Source: Sergeia podlipaevii (taxonomy: Eukaryota; Euglenozoa; Kinetoplastea; Trypanosomatida; Trypanosomatidae). From it: DNA of 11,879 nucleotides. Of this stretch, positions 1-6,280 are shown piece after piece. The stretch is taken from assembly GCA_030849805.1 (NCBI GenBank), contig JASANZ010001720.1:1-11879 (forward strand). The letters are read 5' to 3'. A model generated the notes under the pieces. The model was not told the origin of the DNA. It made no database searches and saw only the letters and a list, made by a program, of their open reading frames with translations. Positions within the stretch are counted from its first letter, which is position 1. Each line of letters begins with the position of its first letter. The position numbers and the translations under genes are program-made.

Positions 1-206
1 CGGGCAGCCTCGAGAGCCTCGGAGGCGATCTGCTCAAGCTCGCGGGACACGACGTGGATGCACACGGGGAACTCATCGACGGTGGCGCGACGGCGGCCAA
101 TATCGAAGTTGCGGATCTTGGGGTCCGGGACACCACGGCAGAAGCGGGACTTGGGGTACGGTTTGTTCTTGCAGAACCGGTAGCACTTGGAGGGACGGCG
201 AGCCAT
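1..206 (-). CDS. RPL10: 60S ribosomal protein L10 (uL16), N-terminal part
   Basis: This is the first 68 codons of cytosolic ribosomal protein L10 (uL16), a large-subunit protein that joins late in 60S maturation. The reading frame starts at the ATG at 206-204 and runs off the left edge, so the C-terminal two thirds or so are missing. The sequence begins [20 protein letters not shown] and contains [11 protein letters not shown], the ATVDEFPVC segment and the [15 protein letters not shown] segment, all hallmarks of eukaryotic L10. Codons end mostly in G or C, typical of a highly expressed trypanosomatid gene. A pyrimidine-rich stretch ending in CTTCAG lies just upstream and gives a 5' leader of about 19 nt before the start. 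Identification is by recognised family sequence and is firm. Confidence 0.95.
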   Translation of the reverse strand, partial: MARRPSKCYRFCKNKPYPKSRFCRGVPDPKIRNFDIGRRRATVDEFPVCIHVVSRELEQIASEALEAA

Positions 207-225
207 TGTGATGAACTGCTCTATG

Positions 226-290
226 CTGAAGAGAAACAAATACAGAATATTATTAAAAAAAATAAAGAAAATTAAAAAAAGAAAGAAATA
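226..290 (-). promoter_or_regulatory. Predicted spliced-leader acceptor for the L10 gene
   Basis: On the coding strand a long T-rich stretch ends in TTTGTTTCTCTTCAG, with the AG at 227-226. This is the usual layout of a trypanosomatid trans-splice acceptor: polypyrimidine tract, then the first AG. Splicing here would leave a 19-nt 5' UTR with no upstream ATG. It is the clearest acceptor in the window. The exact site is inferred. Confidence 0.65.
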
Positions 291-504
291 AAAGAGGGAA
301 ACAAATAGAAAAAGAAATGGGTTCCAGCACAGATATGCTAAACAGAAAAGGACATAAATAGATATCTTGTGCCTCACCAAACGGTTTGAGTATAAATGTG
401 GTCAAAACAAACCGATTGATTGATAGGCAAAGAAAGAAGAAGAGAAGATGCTGTCGCTAGTGATAATAAGTATGTACATGTATCGATGGACGTTTGAAGG
501 AGAG

Positions 505-541
505 ATAATAAATAATAAATAATAATAACAATAATAATAAT
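505..541. repeat. AAT-type simple repeat
   Basis: A run of AAT/ATA units with one CAA interruption. It lies in the kinase-L10 spacer and has no coding role that I can see. Confidence 0.7.
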
Positions 542-882
542 AGATAAATGGAATATATATATATATGAACACGACCCATACAAAACACAAAGAAAAATAA
601 AAGAAGAACAATATATAAGTGAACGCTCCCTTTTGTTGTCTCTTTCTCTCTACAAATGTGAGAGAGAGCTAAGAGAGATAAGGGAGAGGGGAGAGAATGC
701 CATTGGATACCATCATCATTGGCAGATGAAAACAGAAACCAAACACATACACACACAAAAGAAAAAAAAAACAGTAATTGTTTTTTTAAAATGTTTCAAG
801 TGGACGTGTCGATAAATAGTTGCCAAAGTCCCTTTTTTATTTTTGATAAATAAAGGGAGTAGAAAACACATATACGTACGAA

Positions 883-913
<31 letters not shown>
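883..913. repeat. AT dinucleotide repeat
   Basis: An almost pure alternating AT tract with one C interruption, in the spacer between the kinase and L10 genes. Similar shorter AT runs recur near 547, 2057, 4018, 4289, 4495, 6115 and 9916. Confidence 0.85.
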
Positions 914-1146
914 ATAGGATAGTGTAGCACTGAAACCATTGCCATCATGTAGATACAAAAAGCCTCTACGAACAGATTGCTTTTTTTTTGGTGAGTCCTC
1001 TCTTAACTTTTCAATATCAGCTCTACCATCGAGTAAACAATATATTTCTTGTTCACCATACTCTGTGGCTCTCTCTCCATCTCGCTCTCCTTTGCTTCGT
1101 TTTTTTTCCTGTTCGGCAATTGCGGAGACGCTTCTTAATCTCTGTG

Positions 1147-1170
1147 CACACACACACACACACACACACA
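1147..1170. repeat. CA dinucleotide repeat, 12 units
   Basis: Twelve uninterrupted CA units about 35 bases past the kinase stop codon, so it probably lies in that gene's 3' UTR as a TG repeat on the mRNA sense strand. Such tracts are prone to length variation. Confidence 0.9.
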
Positions 1171-1204
1171 ACATAAAAAAAAAAAGAGCTGGTAGATATT
1201 GACT

Positions 1205-1785
1205 TCACTTTTCCAGTGGCGCCTCACCAAGCTCCTCGATAAACACTCTCCTCACTTCTGCATACACCGCGTCGCGGTCTTTCCTGGTGTCAATCATCTT
1301 GCACCTGCCTAACTTCTTGTACTCCTCCACGACAGGCAGGCACTGCTCTTCGTTGACCCGGAAACGGGTACGCAGCGCCTCAATGTTGTCGTCGGTCCTG
1401 CCAGGATGGGACGCGCCACGCTCCATGATGCGCGCCTCCATCGTCGCCAGGTCGCACTCAAAGTAGATCACTGCTTTCGCCTTCACGAGGCCTTCCTCGA
1501 ACATCTGCGCCTGATCCGCCTTGCGGGGAAAGCCATCAATAAGAAAGCCGCGCGGGTTGGGCTTCGTCTTGATCGCTTCAAAGAGCAACTCTACAGTGAT
1601 CTCGCTCGGTACAATGTTACCCGCAGCAATGATGGAGGCAATCTTCTTGGCCAGCTCGGTGGTGCCCTCACGGGACGCCTCGCGCAGCAGCTCGCCGGCG
1701 CTCAGGTGAGTGTAGCCAAAGTCCTCGACGAGGTTAGCGCAGTTGGTGCCCTTTCCGGAGCCAGGGCCACCCAGGATGAAGANAT
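1205..1785 (-). CDS. UMP-CMP kinase-like nucleoside monophosphate kinase; start obscured by an N
   Basis: This is a short-form nucleoside monophosphate kinase, which transfers phosphate from ATP to a nucleoside monophosphate. The P-loop GGPGSGKGTNC is at the extreme N terminus. THLSAGELLRE, GNIVPSEITVE, FLIDGFPRK and the short-lid segment GRTDDN follow in family order. SAGELLRE, IVPSEIT and GRTDDN fit UMP-CMP kinase better than adenylate kinase 1, which usually has STGDLL and GRVDDN. Databases often label relatives simply adenylate kinase. No targeting signal is evident, so a cytosolic enzyme is likely. From the ambiguous codon at 1783-1781 to the end there are 192 residues, the normal family length. 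As written, no ATG lies in frame upstream of the P-loop. The sequence there reads CCATN then TC, so I place the start at 1785-1783 (ATN). That requires N to be G plus one missing base, giving ATG-GTC. The stop is TGA at 1207-1205. Confidence 0.85.
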
Positions 1786-2152
1786 GGTTGTAAGAGATGC
1801 AATGCACTAAACCAAATGGCTCAATAAGGGGGGGGGGGTGGATAGCGGCATACAATCAGGAGAGATGAAGAACAAGAACACGCACGTATTTGCTTTTGTT
1901 CTTTAGTTGATGTTATGATATCTTCACAATGATCAACCATAGGTATCACCAACTGAATTTATCTTCTAAAAAAAAAAAAAAAGCGCGGCGCTTTACTCTT
2001 ACTCATCCTCCAAGAGGGAAAAATGATATATGCACCATCTATCTAACTGCCCCGTTTATATATGTATATATATATATTCAAAACTCTTTCTATTTATATG
2101 TAGAACGAGAGGGCACTGTTTTCTTGTTCGTCATCCCAACCGCGCTTGCTAG
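1786..2152. other. Spacer between the 596-residue gene and the kinase gene
   Basis: About 370 bases of non-coding sequence holding the 3' UTR of the upstream gene and the kinase 5' region. It contains a poly-A run at about 1968-1982 (poly-T on the mRNA strand), an AT repeat near 2057-2074 and the 11-G run at 1828-1838. No gene or structured RNA was recognised. Confidence 0.6.
1807..1880 (-). promoter_or_regulatory. Candidate spliced-leader acceptor region for the kinase gene
   Basis: On the coding strand a pyrimidine-rich stretch (about 1858-1880) and then an 11-C run (1838-1828) precede AG dinucleotides at 1821-1820 and 1808-1807. Either site would leave a 5' UTR of about 20-35 nt before the presumed start at 1785 and would remove the out-of-frame ATG at 1851-1849. 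An alternative is the poly-T run at about 1969-1982 followed by AG at 1967-1966, giving a leader of about 180 nt. The choice is uncertain. Confidence 0.35.
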
Positions 2153-3943
2153 CTACAAGTATGCGCTTCTCAGATGCCTCCCAGCACTACCACACAAGTA
2201 CTCACCAGGACGACGGTATCGTGGGTCCACTTTGAGGTCAATGAGAGCCTCCTGCGCAGTAGTCCCAACCGCTAGTCGAATGGCATGTTGACGATCCCAC
2301 TCGCGGCCCTTGGGCAGCACACGCCGCGCTTCACTCTCTCTCATCTCTCCTAACGTTGTAGGCACCTCGCTTGCGATGGGGCGTACAAGGACCGCACGAG
2401 GAGCATTTCTCCCATTTCCCTTCAGTGCGGCAACACCCGACGCAATCTCTCGCAAGAGAACCTCTCCATTGATTTCAGCAGCAGCAGCGGCCCTGTCTGC
2501 ATTGCCAGCGAGCGACGATTGCGGGGGTAAAACTGCAGAAGCCACGACGCCTTGAGGAAGAAATACGATCGGAGAGGTCAGGTGACCATCATCCAGCACG
2601 CCAGTGAAGGCGTAGACTGCGCCACCTTCTGTTCCTCCAGTACCCTCAGACGCCCTCACAACAACATCACCGTCACCGCTTTCGATAACATCAGTCGGAG
2701 CGGAGGAGGGCGCCTGCAGAGCAAGTGCCTCTGAGAGTGGCATCACGCCATCCACCAATCTGTCCCACATGCGTGCCTCACGGGAGTAAAACGCGGCCAC
2801 ACGAGCCCCTTGTGTATCCTCGAGAAAGTTGCCTTGAGGAATAAAGTTCATATTCGGCACCACTGTCGCCACAGTAGCCGCAGCATCCACGCTGGCATCA
2901 CCAGCAATCGGGACACTAGGCTCCCCCGCGAGGTGCGCTCGAAGCTCCTCACTCACCAAGTCAGGCCGCTGCTGCGCATACACGCTGCACAACACACACT
3001 TGGTGTGCTGACGCTGATGTCTGCTCAGCCACACGGTGTTGCTACGTGGCGGTCCACCATAGTACGCCTTGCTGCTGCCGCATTGAACAATATCAACGCC
3101 GGTACTACACGCTCTCGCATATTGGGAAGAAGGAGAGCAAGGTAGTGAGAGACTTTGCTGCAACAACTCAACCTCTCTCGCATAACTAGGCGGCAACGCG
3201 TACTGCTGCTGCACACGAGGGGTATATCGTCTGTATCGCTGATGCTTTCTTTTCTGCTGCTGCTGCTTGTCCTGGCTAGACTCTGACACTCGAGGTGGCG
3301 GAGCAGGTCTATGAGTTGGCAGCGCACCACCGTCCCCTTCCGTATTACTGGCCACCCCGTCCACGCCTGCGGGGCTGCAAGGACGCAGCAGCAGTGGCTT
3401 CTCTCCTATGTTCGTTTGCACTCGTCTATGACGAGCACGCGCGACTGTCGCGTCAACAAGTGTGTCACGTTTGTCCAAAAATGAAGCACTGCGGTTTTCA
3501 TTATCTCTTCGTGTCCTTCTCTGTCTCTGAGTGGCGGCGGTCTTGCCTTCTGACAGGGTTGACGCGCCAGCAGCGGCAGAGAAGGGGCGTCTTCTTTCTT
3601 TGACAGACTCCTCCACAATCGATGCATCAACCTCAAACAGTCTTGCAGAGGGCTCCTTGGGCATGGACGAGGATGGCCTCTGAGGAACAAGCATCTTTCT
3701 TGTTGATGTTCCTGCATCGTGACGCCAAGCATCACTAACAACACTGCGCACGCGCTGTGCATGACGACTGATACGTGGCTTAAAGTCATATGGTATCTCC
3801 CATGATGCCAGTGGACAGAGATGCACAAGCGAGGGCACACAGCGAGACTTTTGGGCTAGCGGTTTAGAAGTCTTCTGTTTCCATGATATAAAACGTTTTC
3901 TTTTCTTCTGGTTGCACTCTTCAGCAATGGCACTTCCGTCCAT
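2153..3943 (-). CDS. Hypothetical basic protein, 596 residues
   Basis: I do not recognise this protein. It runs from ATG at 3943 to TAG at 2155-2153. The N-terminal quarter is basic and carries KKRKR at residues 13-17, a possible nuclear localisation signal. Residues about 110-245 are rich in Arg, Ser and Gln, including KQQQQKRKHQRYRRY (about 226-240), and look disordered. A CVLC motif sits at about 316-319 within a more ordered-looking stretch (about 285-335). The segments GNFLEDTQGARVAAFYSREARMW (about 371-393) and the C-terminal 535-585 region, with KGREWD and DPRYRRPGEY, look the most conserved. There is no signal peptide or clear membrane span. It is a single exon in the same direction as its neighbours. 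The predicted mRNA leader is long and carries short upstream ORFs. A nuclear or nucleic-acid-binding role is only a guess from the basic composition. Confidence 0.8.
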   Translation of the reverse strand: MDGSAIAEECNQKKRKRFISWKQKTSKPLAQKSRCVPSLVHLCPLASWEIPYDFKPRISRHAQRVRSVVSDAWRHDAGTSTRKMLVPQRPSSSMPKEPSARLFEVDASIVEESVKERRRPFSAAAGASTLSEGKTAATQRQRRTRRDNENRSASFLDKRDTLVDATVARARHRRVQTNIGEKPLLLRPCSPAGVDGVASNTEGDGGALPTHRPAPPPRVSESSQDKQQQQKRKHQRYRRYTPRVQQQYALPPSYAREVELLQQSLSLPCSPSSQYARACSTGVDIVQCGSSKAYYGGPPRSNTVWLSRHQRQHTKCVLCSVYAQQRPDLVSEELRAHLAGEPSVPIAGDASVDAAATVATVVPNMNFIPQGNFLEDTQGARVAAFYSREARMWDRLVDGVMPLSEALALQAPSSAPTDVIESGDGDVVVRASEGTGGTEGGAVYAFTGVLDDGHLTSPIVFLPQGVVASAVLPPQSSLAGNADRAAAAAEINGEVLLREIASGVAALKGNGRNAPRAVLVRPIASEVPTTLGEMRESEARRVLPKGREWDRQHAIRLAVGTTAQEALIDLKVDPRYRRPGEYLCGSAGRHLRSAYL

Positions 3944-3984
3944 TACGCTCCCCAGCTTATTTCGCTTTTTTTTTTTGGCAGTCC

Positions 3985-4018
<34 letters not shown>

Positions 4019-4032
4019 ATATATATATATAT
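3985..4032. repeat. Compound CT / AT microsatellite
   Basis: About 34 bases of CT repeat with one TTT interruption are followed directly by about 14 bases of AT. On the mRNA strand this is an AT-then-GA tract within the predicted 5' UTR of the 596-residue gene, ending about 40 bases before its ATG. Because it is purine-rich on the coding strand, it is not the splice-acceptor pyrimidine tract. Confidence 0.85.
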
Positions 4033-4155
4033 CTGTATCTATTAGTTCGAGTTTTCTGCCGTTGACTTGTGTGCGTGCTGTTATATAAGATAATATTAAA
4101 TACAGTAGTGTTCCATATCACATATAAGGCTGGTAAAGCCTGTAAAACAACAACA

Positions 4156-4205
4156 CTACAAAGAAAGAAGAAGAAAGAAAGAAAAAAGAAAAAAGAAAAA
4201 AAAAA
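4156..4205 (-). promoter_or_regulatory. Predicted spliced-leader acceptor for the 596-residue gene
   Basis: On the coding strand about 45 nearly uninterrupted pyrimidines end in TTTCTTTGTAG, with the AG at 4157-4156. The resulting 5' UTR would be about 212 nt. A second AG (ACAG) follows about 15 nt downstream and could also be used. The site is inferred from sequence pattern. Confidence 0.6.
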
Positions 4206-4548
4206 GACGCCAAAAAGTGGACAGGTGCGGGCAGTAGATGAAAATACAGAGATTCGGTCGCCTCCAGCAATAGCAATAAAACACGTTTTAAATATATATA
4301 TATATGTACGTACAACATGTTGAGCACACAATGTAACCGCACATCATACGTTCTCATGATTGTTTTCAGAAGAACTTTAAAGAAAGCAGATGCAAAGACA
4401 GTTCTAATACACTTTCTTTGAGAGAGAGAAAAAAAAAAAGAAAATAATAATAATTCATTCTCTATTCTATCTGCACGCAGACGTTCCAAATCTAAATATA
4501 TATATATACACACATTCATCCGTATTACTCACCCCAACCATCGGTGCA

Positions 4549-5853
4549 TTAGTAGTAGTGATGATGAATAATGGTAGTAGATGGCCTACCGTCACAAGAC
4601 GCTGCTGTTGCTGCTGCTACTGTCGCTCCGCTACCTACCGGAGCCGCGGACGCATTGGGTACAGTTGCGGCACACAAAGAGCAGCCAGGAATACCACAAG
4701 GTGACTTGACCTTTCCATCGTGCGCTTGAGCATTGCGCAGCAGATGATCCACAATAGCGTCCGCAGTCGCCAAGTCCGCTTGTGTGAGTTTGTACATGTC
4801 TGGCACCCCCTGAGAGGCAGGAAGAAAAGGATAGTGCAGTGTCTGGGGCGTAGAGGGCATGGGTGCAGCTGACATGAGCGGAGAACTGCCGGGCGGGGTG
4901 GGCAGAGGAAGGGGGCAGTGAGGGAGGGGAGGAGGAGGTACAACAATTGGTGTCGGAGTCGCGCTAAGTGGAGGGACTAGCGGGGGCGGCGCTGTTGGTG
5001 CTGGCAAAGGTTGCGAAACAGGCATAGGAGGAGATTCCGTTGCCATCCCTGGAGTACTGCTAGGAAGCACCAGCGCTACTGCGGGTGGAGAAGAGGACTG
5101 CGTCTTGCATGCCTGTAGCGGCGGTGTGGGTACCCCCATTGCTGGTACTGCTGGTGGCGGCGGTGGCGGTGAGGTTGGTACAGGCAACGTGTTTTGCACG
5201 CCGGACGGATCTCCAGCTGGGGCCGCATCAGCAACTCTCCCTACTCCAAAAGCCTGTGTCGCAGAGGAGGAGGTCAGCGGGGTCGCTGCTGCTGCTTCTG
5301 CTGATGTCGTCATCGTCTCCGTCGCCGAGGTCAACATGGCCTTCAAATCTGTGCTGCAATACGGACACACATGAATCCCCGCTAGGGCAAAATCATGATG
5401 TAGATCCTTATGCGCGCATGATGCAGTATGGAGGAGGAGGGGGGCTGCAGTCGGTAAGGTAGAAGGAGTGCCTTCAATAATACGCAGAAAGGCATCCATC
5501 CAGTTTGGGGTCGCTCTCGTAGTGGCGGGAGCAAGTCCATCAGAGAAGACAAGAGAGGCACCATGCAGCCCTTCACTTTGTTGTCCTTCGTTCATTCCTA
5601 TAGTTACCTCTGCTGCTGTTGCTGCTGATGGCTCTGCTTGTGCGTAGATTGGCGGGTTGTAAGTGGGAAACCGTAGTGGCTCATTGAATGCACATGTTGT
5701 TGCCGAGGGAGGAGGAGATAGAACCGGCGGTGGCGGTGGGGTACAGGTGCATAGGCCTTCCTCCACACGATAGAGAGGCGTGCCGTCGAGTCCTGTGCTG
5801 CGGTGCACCGTGCCGTGCGCGGTGCGACAGTACCACGGTCTTGTGACTTGCAT
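4549..5853 (-). CDS. Proline-rich protein with Cys/His clusters, 434 residues
   Basis: I do not recognise this protein. I chose the ATG at 5853-5851. The frame stays open to 5871, but that extension is encoded by a TG repeat and has no ATG. The stop is TAA at 4551-4549. Three small Cys/His groups could bind metal: C9, H13, H17, C35 and C37 near the N terminus; C146, H148, H152, H153, C163 and C166 in the middle (ending HVCPYC); and C386, C391 and C394 near the C terminus (PCGIPGCSLC). Between the second and third lies a long Pro/Ala/Ser/Thr-rich stretch (about 200-345) with several PPPPP runs, a possible ligand for profilin, SH3 or WW domains. A short helix-like segment (about 353-377) precedes the last Cys group. 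The C terminus is IIHHHYY. No signal peptide or membrane span is visible. An adaptor or scaffold role is speculation. Confidence 0.75.
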   Translation of the reverse strand: MQVTRPWYCRTAHGTVHRSTGLDGTPLYRVEEGLCTCTPPPPPVLSPPPSATTCAFNEPLRFPTYNPPIYAQAEPSAATAAEVTIGMNEGQQSEGLHGASLVFSDGLAPATTRATPNWMDAFLRIIEGTPSTLPTAAPLLLHTASCAHKDLHHDFALAGIHVCPYCSTDLKAMLTSATETMTTSAEAAAATPLTSSSATQAFGVGRVADAAPAGDPSGVQNTLPVPTSPPPPPPAVPAMGVPTPPLQACKTQSSSPPAVALVLPSSTPGMATESPPMPVSQPLPAPTAPPPLVPPLSATPTPIVVPPPPLPHCPLPLPTPPGSSPLMSAAPMPSTPQTLHYPFLPASQGVPDMYKLTQADLATADAIVDHLLRNAQAHDGKVKSPCGIPGCSLCAATVPNASAAPVGSGATVAAATAASCDGRPSTTIIHHHYY

Positions 5854-6280
5854 ATGAGCACACACACACACACACTCTCACTCTCTTTCTATCTTTATCA
5901 ATATGTAGTAAATGAAAACAACAACAACACGAAAGTGGTGCAAAGGTAAACGCTAATTATAAATAATAATTAAAATACGATAAAATAAATCAGGAGATAA
6001 AGAAAAGAACAGCATATCGCTTTCCCCCATTGAAAAAAAAAAATATTAGCACCGCTTCAAAAAAGAAACTTTTCCCTTTATGTTGGGAAAAAACAGTATT
6101 CTTATGATGAAAGGTATATATATATATATATTGTAGCACGCAGCAGTTTGTAGTACTTCTAGAGTGCCTTTGTTTTATGATTTTCACTACCAAAAAAATT
6201 TGCGACCTCCTCTTTCTATGTCTCTCTTTCACTCTATACGCTTCCTATCTCTCTCTCTCTCTATCCCGCTTACTGTGTCT
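5854..6280. other. Spacer between the SET gene and the proline-rich gene
   Basis: About 430 bases without a gene. On the plus strand it holds a CA repeat (about 5859-5875), AT-rich sequence, an AT repeat (about 6115-6131) and a CT-rich stretch (about 6200-6275) right after the SET gene's stop, which reads as GA-rich in the mRNA 3' UTR. No structured RNA was recognised. Confidence 0.6.
5953..6010 (-). promoter_or_regulatory. Candidate spliced-leader acceptor for the proline-rich gene
   Basis: On the coding strand a T/C-rich segment (GTTCTTTTCTTTATCTCC followed by T-rich sequence) runs to the first AG in AATTAG at 5954-5953. This would give a 5' UTR of about 99 nt that includes the TG repeat just before the start. 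A later AG near 5900 is an alternative. Confidence 0.4.

Larger units (their letters stand above)
207..1204. other. AT-rich spacer between the kinase and L10 genes
   Basis: About 1 kb with no convincing gene, the longest spacer here. It should hold the kinase 3' UTR, its poly(A) site and the L10 acceptor. It contains AAT repeats (505-541), AT runs (about 547-566 and 883-913), an imperfect CT/GA inverted repeat (about 641-695) and a CA repeat (1147-1170). The part from about 930 to 1140 is less AT-rich and less repetitive. Open frames crossing it are made largely of repeat-derived residues and I do not call them genes. No tRNA-like fold was recognised. Confidence 0.6.
3944..4548. other. Spacer between the proline-rich gene and the 596-residue gene
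   Basis: About 600 bases without a gene. It contains a CT repeat (3985-4018) running into an AT repeat (4018-4032), an A/G-rich stretch at about 4158-4205 that is the pyrimidine tract of the downstream gene on the coding strand, and further AT runs near 4289-4303 and 4495-4508. It should hold the 3' UTR of the proline-rich gene and the 5' UTR of the 596-residue gene. Confidence 0.6.

Noticed and set aside
641..695. Imperfect CT/GA inverted repeat as a possible terminator or structured RNA
   Set aside because: Its arms are low-complexity CT and GA tracts that pair in many registers by chance. Kinetoplastid nuclear genes do not use bacterial-type terminators.
716..1174. 152-codon open frame with an ATG in the kinase-L10 spacer
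   Set aside because: It begins in the CA repeat (Cys-Val run), passes through the AT repeat (Tyr-Ile run) and ends in poly-A/T. It has no domain and lies where the kinase 3' UTR is expected.
1784..1855. 24-residue N-terminal extension of the kinase starting at 1855
   Set aside because: The first codon is TTG, the segment spans an 11-C run, and it has no counterpart in the family, whose P-loop is within the first 10-20 residues.
2195..2220. A GTGAGTA sequence near the end of the 596-residue gene, resembling a consensus 5' splice site
   Set aside because: Cis-introns are extremely rare in kinetoplastids, the frame closes normally 50 bases later, and no matching acceptor with a continuing coding frame was seen.
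2310..3603. Several plus-strand open frames opposite the 596-residue gene
   Set aside because: They are antisense shadows of a GC-rich coding region. All real genes here run on the minus strand and these frames show no domains.
5854..5871. N-terminal extension of the proline-rich protein to 5871
   Set aside because: The codon at 5871-5869 is GTG, and the extension is simply a translated TG repeat. The first ATG in frame is at 5853-5851.
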